This document shows positions 61,343-64,000 of a stretch of 64,000 nucleotides of DNA, in pieces. Numbering within the stretch: position 1 is the first letter of the stretch; every line of letters starts with the position of its first letter. Source of the stretch: Lingula anatina (Eukaryota > Brachiopoda > Lingulata > Lingulida > Lingulidae); NCBI RefSeq assembly GCF_001039355.2, contig NW_019775081.1, forward strand, positions 336,764-400,763, given 5' to 3'. The position numbers were made by a program, and so were the translations under genes. The notes under the pieces were generated by a model that saw nothing but the letters and a program-made list of their open reading frames with translations, ran no database searches and was not told the DNA's origin.

Positions 61343-62760
61343 ATGTTCATAGATAGATAGATAGATGAATACAGATTTTGTTTATTGTGAATTTTGAGCA
61401 AAAACACTACATCGAAAGAGACATTTTTTCGCAATATCAGCGGTGCAGTCTAGATGCTGTTCTATTCTTTTAAATATTGCAAAAATTACCTTTTGCCGAC
61501 ATAACTTCTAAGCCTATATTAAAACACCAGAAATGCCTATCTGTGGCGTGCTTTAAATCATGCACACTATCTGAGATACTGTAAATGTAACCTGGAGCTT
61601 ACTTATATTCTCAGAGACAAGTAATATTTCTAAGAAAGACAAATGCAAGTATTAAGTGTAGCTTTAAAATTTTGGAATTAACATAAAGTTATTCAACAGA
61701 TATAAAGACGCAGAATAGAATTTGAATAGTTTGCTACTTACTTATGTCGTGGAACGATAAAAAAAATGTTTTTGTAATTTCAGAATTGCTACAGCATTGA
61801 CCTGCGTACTCCACTGCTCATTGTACGTTCCCTGTGTCACCCAGAAGTGTGCTTTCCCATCCGTAAAAAGCGAGGATAGCCTGACTTTCGTATTTCGTTT
61901 GAGTGGAATATGGACAGGGCTAGAAAAAAACCGCACCAGATTTATGCAACATCATGCCTGTGCCGGGAGAACAGAGTGAGTACCATTAGTATGGCGCTTG
62001 TGTACTTTATTTTATCTTAAAGGCAAGGAGGCTATTTTGTGAAATACTGTTGACAACAAATTATTGTCTTCACTGGTGAAAAGAATTGTCTACTAAGACT
62101 ATTACTAATGTAAATTAATGTACTTATATTTCAGTACTTACAGCACAGATGGAGAGTGGTGTGTGTGACTGAACATATAATATATCGACGTACAGCTGTA
62201 GCACATTTACTTTTGCAGCAACCAGACCATAGTTGAATTTGGAAGGGATGCAGTGAAATATTTTGGCGACCACTATGGAATAAATATGTCTGCCGTGACC
62301 GATTCTGATATACTAGATGGACGTGTCCTATTAGAGGGGGGAAGGATGGTGTTTCACCCCTACCACCTAAACCCAAATGCAAAATGCAGCCTTCTTAATG
62401 GTAGGAACAGATTTGTAATTTGAGAAGGGAAGTCTGATGAAAACGTTTTGCTGGTGACTAAAAATGTATGTATCCGATTTGAGTAATCTGATTCTACTAA
62501 TATTTTGTATCAATGCACAGAGCATAATTTTTCCCCATTTTGTTATTAGTAGGGAGGAAAATTGAATATTTTTATGTCGTCTAAGTGAATAAAATGGTTA
62601 TTTGACAATTTGTTACATTACAGACTGTACGGCAAGAGAGTTCCTTTCTAACGCGGGCTGGGTGATTGAGGTCATTAACAGCATTCAGGTTTATGGAACT
62701 GGGTATACAGGAACTCTTGATAAAACCAATTCAATGTTTTATGGGGAATACGTATTGGCG
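58510..62760 (+). CDS. Gene A unit 9, last exon beyond window
   Basis: Exons: 58510-58517, 61784-61975, 62219-62400, 62624-62760 (donor GTAAGT). No exon 5 is found before the end of the window. Start MLRIATALTCVLHC; exon 2 is the most divergent (VPCVTQKC, KSEDSLTF). Sequons: NRT (exon 2) and NMS (exon 3) kept; the exon 4 NGT is YGT here. Exon 4 opens DCTAREF, adding an extra cysteine. All exons are open and the splice sites are canonical. Family unknown. Confidence 0.65.
60270..60346. repeat. (AAC)n(AAT)n microsatellite, intron 1 of unit 9
   Basis: AACAACAACAAT then a long AAT run. Its flanks match the spacer module at 21313, so part of the spacer is duplicated inside unit 9's first intron. 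Confidence 0.75.
61302..61340. repeat. (GATA)n microsatellite, intron 1 of unit 9
   Basis: About nine ATAG repeats; units 2, 4 and 5 carry shorter GATA runs in the same intron position. Confidence 0.8.
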
Positions 62761-63957
62761 GTAAGTGACCTTGTATACAAGCTGTTTTGTTAATCTTAAA
62801 AATCCTAATTCATATTATAATTTATTCATTTGATTTCGAGTCTGTGCCCAGGTTTGGATAATTGGCATCAAAATTTGGTCAATGTTTTAGAGATTAAAAT
62901 TACAACATACCTACACCAAAATGTGTTTGTAGTCTAAAATGATACAAATTGTTCTAGTCCAAGCTAAATTTTTGGAACCTAGAATTCTATGATTTTTTTC
63001 TGTTCTTACTAAGTTCTTTTCTCCTAGGGGCACTATTCAGCATGGTTATCAAATTATGTTGGTCAACTGAAACTATCCAAGGCTAGATATAGCCAATCCT
63101 CATTGAAATATACAGACAAATATGATGTCTCACCTCCAGTTCGATCCGTGTACTTTTTTACAAATGATCACCTCACAGTTGTAAATTGTCACAGTGTATT
63201 TATATTCAAGTCATCATATCTTACTTGATTAATGGTACAGATATACAAAATATGCACCAGAAATAAGATACTAATTCCTTTACTGTATGGTATCATTTCA
63301 GTGCAATTTGATAATTCCCTAGTGGTTGCCAACATTTTTCACTAAAAATGGATAAAGCCATTAATTCATTTCACTTTTTATACATAACTGTGAGCTATCT
63401 ACAAATTTTAATTACAATGTGCCTTGTTTATCCAGATGTCAACACTTTTTGCAACAAGTGATATTATTTTAAAATATTGATTAAGATAGCCGCCGAATCA
63501 AAGAACGAAATACATATCATTGATAGGCATAACCTTTTTTCGTTATACATTTCGTAAAATATTGAGTTATATTTTTAGTCAATTTTGAACTAAGCACAAA
63601 TTTTAGACGACTAAAACGACTCACCCACTTTCCTTATCAGTGACGTCACTCTGGGAAACGAGATATTTTCTGACAGTCTTCCAAATTATTTTTGTTGATC
63701 CATCCTCCATTTTTGGCCGTCTTCCGACAGAAAAAAAATTATACTCATCAAAGTAAACTTGGAAATCTGCCCGTCTTCCAAAGGACTCAGAAGACGACCT
63801 CTATCCGCACCTGCTACATGTATACACCTTTTATATAGCTCGAGAGGTCTATTCAGATAAAGAAAGACCGAAGAAAGGCAGAAGTTATTTCACTGGATCA
63901 CTGTTTATTGCAAATCGGGAAATGAAAGCACACGTGAAAAAAAAAAAAAAAAAAAAA
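62761..63957 (+). other. Start of intron 4 of unit 9
   Basis: Matches the first part of intron 4 in other units, but only about 60 bases of the LINE relic remain (ACTCACCCACTTTCCTTATCAGTGACG at about 63620). The GAAAGACCGAAG...poly-A block follows and the window ends in N. Confidence 0.55.
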
Positions 63958-64000
63958 NNNNNNNNNNNNNNNNNNNNNNNNNNNNNNNNNNNNNNNNNNN

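Noticed and set aside
1-64000. CRISPR arrays, tRNA or rRNA genes
   Set aside because: No direct-repeat/spacer pattern, tRNA A/B boxes with cloverleaf, or rRNA core sequence was seen; the tandem repeats are eukaryotic micro- and minisatellites.

Overview
This is animal (metazoan) nuclear DNA: AT-rich, intron-containing, full of microsatellites, MITEs and LINE remains, with no operons. A marine invertebrate such as a hemichordate, lancelet or mollusc would fit the repeat content, but the species cannot be named from the sequence.

The window is dominated by a tandem array of one five-exon gene on the + strand (called gene A here). Nine whole or partial units are visible: unit 1 (1-3355), 2 (5709-11791), 3 (14380-18889), 4 (23378-29834), 5 (33217-39267), 6 (40448-42028), 7 (43206-43986), 8 (48452-54330) and 9 (58510-62760). 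The exons are nearly identical in length and phase: a leader exon with 8 coding bases (ATG TTG AG), then 192, 182 and 137 nt, then a last exon of about 200 nt with the stop. Joined, they give a secreted protein of about 238 residues with a signal peptide, four conserved cysteines and up to three N-glycosylation sequons. I do not recognise the family. Unit 4 is the only complete open copy without an internal N; unit 8 and probably unit 2 are frameshifted at their C-terminus, and units 1 and 5 have lost the usual stop.

Downstream of units 6, 7 and 8, on the - strand and tail-to-tail with gene A, lie the last three exons of a second gene (gene B): a helical, TPR-like C-terminal region. Unit 8's copy carries a nonsense codon. 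Scraps of gene B, some as an inverted duplication, remain behind units 2 and 3 and before unit 2.

Intron 4 of most units carries a decayed LINE reverse-transcriptase relic into which hAT-type MITEs have inserted. Other insertions can be dated against empty sites in sister units: an L2/CR1-like LINE (4148-5226), two TA-flanked MITEs (34601-34921, 49530-49740) and a 2.1-kb element with about 0.5-kb inverted repeats and a C2H2 zinc-finger fragment (25449-27540).

Four single-N positions (15380, 36578, 40447, 43205) join non-collinear pieces of the array. At least two of the pieces are near-identical to other parts of the window, so the true number of units is probably smaller than nine. Larger gaps lie at 23212-23232, 46065-46373 and 63958-64000.
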